Assembly (NCBI GenBank): GCA_964653235.1
Contig: CAZZCP010000002.1
Span: 17,563 to 81,562 of the forward strand
Reading direction: 5' to 3'
Origin: CAZZCP01 sp964653235
GTDB taxonomy: Bacteria; Bdellovibrionota; Bdellovibrionia; Bdellovibrionales; UBA840
Length of the DNA: 64,000 bases
The position numbers and the translations under genes were made by a program. Every line of letters begins with the position of its first letter. Within the stretch, counting starts at the first letter, position 1. Below are positions 61,974-64,000 of the stretch, in pieces. The notes below the pieces were generated by a model. It was not told where the DNA came from. It ran no database searches and saw only the letters and a program-made list of their open reading frames with translations.

Positions 61974-62479
61974 TAGGGCACCCGAAAGCTTTCTAAAAAT
62001 TCTTTAAAATTGTTTCTGTTTTGAGAAAAGTTTTTTGACTTTCCCCAATAAGAGAGAATGTAAGAGCATTTGTTTCTTTTAAAAATCATTAGCTCAATTT
62101 CAATTGGAATACCATCAATCGAAGCACGCACATGTTCTTGTAATGCCTCACGTGAATTGTAAGTGGTTTTACTCGAGTGTACGATTTGATGAACATCAAT
62201 GCCTTGCAAAGTTGTGCTGCGCAAAACCAATAAAGATGGATCTAAGGGGTCATTACAAGAGCTTTTGTAAGAAATAGAATTTCCATTTATTCGGTGAATC
62301 CATAGACGGTCATAACTATTGTTTTCTTTGATAAGAAAATCATAAGGGGGATTTTGATAATCTACATTTTCTGCAATATCAACTTTATCAGCTGGCTGAA
62401 TCTTTACTGAAACACAGCTCAATAATGATAAAGCGCTTAGAAACAACCAAACTCTAAAGATGCCCCAATTCATCTGCAT
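61973..62479 (-). CDS. Lipoprotein coupled to mlaEFD
   Basis: A 168-residue protein with lipobox LSLLSC after a signal (MQMNWGIFRVWLFLSALSLL). The mature part is a small alpha/beta domain (DRLWIHRINGNSISY, IPIEIELMIFKRNKCSYIL). It is the first gene of the Mla operon and overlaps mlaE. It is not recognisably MlaA, MlaB or MlaC, so it may be a lineage-specific subunit that bridges to the outer membrane. Confidence 0.7.
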   Translation of the reverse strand: MQMNWGIFRVWLFLSALSLLSCVSVKIQPADKVDIAENVDYQNPPYDFLIKENNSYDRLWIHRINGNSISYKSSCNDPLDPSLLVLRSTTLQGIDVHQIVHSSKTTYNSREALQEHVRASIDGIPIEIELMIFKRNKCSYILSYWGKSKNFSQNRNNFKEFLESFRVP

Positions 62480-62602
62480 TCTCCGAAGCTAAACCTATGA
62501 AATTGCTATTAACTTTTCGGTTTTTTAAAAAAACATATAAGTCAAAATGAGTCATCCTCTGAAATTCTGCACTAAGGTGGAGTGAACTTTTTTTCCCCAA
62601 CT

Positions 62603-62618
62603 TGGCACTCTATGTGCT
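62603..62618 (+). promoter_or_regulatory. Sigma-54 promoter of the terminal TPR gene
   Basis: TGGCACTCTATGTGCT has GG (62604-62605), ten bases and GC (62616-62617), with the TGGCAC -24 element intact. The predicted start, about 62629, gives a 45-base leader containing AGGACGAGGAG before the ATG at 62674. Confidence 0.65.
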
Positions 62619-62673
62619 TATTAATTAAGTAAGTAGAGATTACTTTCGACTTAGGACGAGGAGAAAGTCTAAA

Positions 62674-64000
62674 ATGCTAAGTTTTAGAGCTTATTTAAAT
62701 CAAAAAAGAACTTTGGATCTGTCAATGGCAGTAGGGTCCTGCAAAACTATTGACGCTAAATTCTGTCACTTCTCTCTAGCCCTTGCTTTGCTATCGACTA
62801 TTCTTTTTTACAGTCCTAAGACCTTTGCCGCAAGTGTCGAGGTAAGTCTCAAACAAGTTAAAGATGTAGATCAAATGGAGTTTTCTGGACTTAAAAACTG
62901 GGATTACAAAATAAAGCGAAAATACAATGAAATACGTCTCAATATATCCTATCTAACTCCTGATTCAGTTCGAGCTATCGATCAAAAAAGTTCACAATGG
63001 ATCAAGCATATTAAAGTTGAGAAACTCAATTCAAGAGATTATTTAATTGTGGCCGAGTTGAAGAACAGCTCGGTTCAGCTGTTTGACTATCAAATGGAAG
63101 ACCCATCTCGTTTGCTTATCGATTTTTACTATGAAAAGAAACAAAAGCAAAAAAAGAAGAAAATTTCAAAAGCTCCAGTAAAGAAAAAAGAAGTTATTGA
63201 AAAAAAACAAGAGCGAAAACCAGCAAGTGATTTCATTCAAACTTCAAATCCAGATGAAGAAATGATCAAAATGGCTGAGAGTCGGCTTAAATTTGGTGTC
63301 TTTGATGGTGGTGATCCAAAATTTGAACGTTTTATAGTGAAAAAGAATGAATTGAGCGAAAAGGCTAGAATTGCTTCAAAGTTAAATGTCTATATACCTT
63401 TTCCGTATATTATCAATCTACATAATCTATTGCAAGATGTAGTTAAAAGTTCTCCTATATATGACATTGAAGATGATCAAAGTGAAGAAGCAAGAGATGC
63501 ATTGATATTACAAGATCAATTTAAAAAGAAAAAATTCTATACTTACTTTAAAGGTTTAAAAATCTTTCGTAAACAATATCCAGAGACTCGCTTCAATCAT
63601 ATTCTTCGTCATATGGAAGCAGATTCTTATTACAATATTTGGCTTAAAGAAAAAAATAGTATTGAGTTCGAAAAAGCAATGGCCCTTTACCGGGGCTTAT
63701 TGGTTGATTATCCAAAGTCTCCCTTAGCAGAAAGAACAATGCTACTAATAGCCTATTCGTACTTTGATAAAGAAGACTACTTTGGTGCTTTAAAAGCTTT
63801 ATTGTCATTTTTGAATCAAAATCCAAATCATCCGATTGCAGGGGATGTACAGTTGAGTATAGGAGACTCCTACTTACAGCTCAATCGTTATGATGAAGCT
63901 CTAGCTTCTTACAAGAAAGTTTCAGAGACCGCAGTGAATTCAGAATTAAAAATAGATGGTCTCTATCGAATAGGAGATGTATATGCTAGGCAAAAAAAAT
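62674..64000 (+). CDS. Exported TPR protein with AMIN-like N-terminal domain, 3' end outside the window
   Basis: The frame is open from the ATG at 62674 to the window end (442 codons). GGACGAGGAG precedes the start. After an unusually long N-terminus (~35 residues) comes a signal core (FSLALALLSTILFYSPKTFA). Residues ~55-150 are a beta-rich domain (LNISYLTPDSVRAIDQKS, DPSRLLIDFYY) resembling AMIN domains that bind peptidoglycan. A Lys-rich linker (KKQKQKKKKISK) follows, then TPR units (KAMALYRGLLVDYPKSPLAE, NRYDEALASYKKVSE). It probably localises to the cell wall. It is a good candidate member of the sigma-54 regulon. Confidence 0.75.
   Translation, partial: MLSFRAYLNQKRTLDLSMAVGSCKTIDAKFCHFSLALALLSTILFYSPKTFAASVEVSLKQVKDVDQMEFSGLKNWDYKIKRKYNEIRLNISYLTPDSVRAIDQKSSQWIKHIKVEKLNSRDYLIVAELKNSSVQLFDYQMEDPSRLLIDFYYEKKQKQKKKKISKAPVKKKEVIEKKQERKPASDFIQTSNPDEEMIKMAESRLKFGVFDGGDPKFERFIVKKNELSEKARIASKLNVYIPFPYIINLHNLLQDVVKSSPIYDIEDDQSEEARDALILQDQFKKKKFYTYFKGLKIFRKQYPETRFNHILRHMEADSYYNIWLKEKNSIEFEKAMALYRGLLVDYPKSPLAERTMLLIAYSYFDKEDYFGALKALLSFLNQNPNHPIAGDVQLSIGDSYLQLNRYDEALASYKKVSETAVNSELKIDGLYRIGDVYARQKK

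Noticed and set aside
1..64000. tRNA or rRNA genes
   Set aside because: No cloverleaf with a GGTTCGAATCC-like T arm or rRNA signature was seen in the intergenic regions.

Overview
The window looks like part of a low-GC (roughly 38-40 % by eye) Gram-negative chromosome, most likely from the Bdellovibrionota (Bdellovibrionales or Bacteriovoracales type). This is inferred from gene content: a mraZ-to-murB division cluster encoding an mDAP-type MurE and a PASTA-bearing FtsI, RNase J, TrmFO, an MlaEFD system, a sigma-54 activator/kinase pair, and many lipoproteins, TPR proteins and small secreted proteins of unknown function. Two assembly gaps (9518-9527 and 19633-19732) show it is a draft scaffold. 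I see no tRNA, rRNA or CRISPR array.

Layout. 1-5716: a run of exported proteins, including a lipoprotein that joins a trypsin-like protease to leucine-rich repeats, and a lipoprotein gene broken by an in-frame TGA. Then come two sigma-54-type promoters, one in front of an apparent small RNA and one in front of a secreted-protein/small-membrane-protein pair. 5774-7146: a minus-strand SDR/HAD pair. 7278-10171: one large lipoprotein gene cut by an assembly gap. 10264-17920: a tightly coupled operon of lipoprotein, two TPR proteins, small exported proteins and an outer-membrane barrel, followed by RNase J; the plan resembles Glt/Agl-type envelope machinery. 19581-20740: a 96-bp tandem repeat with a gap, and two copies of a ~180-bp inverted-repeat element around a GNAT gene. 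20745-23536: carboxypeptidase, hpt and a zinc-ribbon membrane protein.

23600-37200 is the dcw cluster: a promoter with a 10-bp-phased MraZ operator, then mraZ-rsmH-ftsL-ftsI-murE-murF-mraY-murD-ftsW-murG-murC-murB, mostly overlapping. It makes peptidoglycan precursors and septal wall; ddl, ftsQ, ftsA and ftsZ do not follow. 37195-43938 holds a broken secreted-protein gene, a DUF393/SDR pair divergent from a membrane-protein/glutathione-peroxidase pair, a thiolase with a degenerate SDR, and a divergent YrdC-like protein. A third inverted-repeat element lies at 44033-44208. 44209-48352 carries hypothetical and lipoprotein genes, including an alanine-rich coiled-coil lipoprotein.

48356-51777 encodes a sigma-54 response regulator and a multidomain histidine kinase, plausible controllers of the sigma-54 promoters seen here. 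51822-64000 carries an MpaA-like peptidase, glmU-glmS, a DUF805 protein, trmFO divergent from a DciA-like gene, an M23 peptidase, mlaE-F-D with an extra lipoprotein and, at the end, a partial TPR protein behind a third sigma-54 promoter. The best candidates for something undescribed are the sigma-54 small RNA with its adjacent two-gene unit, the inverted-repeat element family placed at gene ends, and the TPR/barrel operon.
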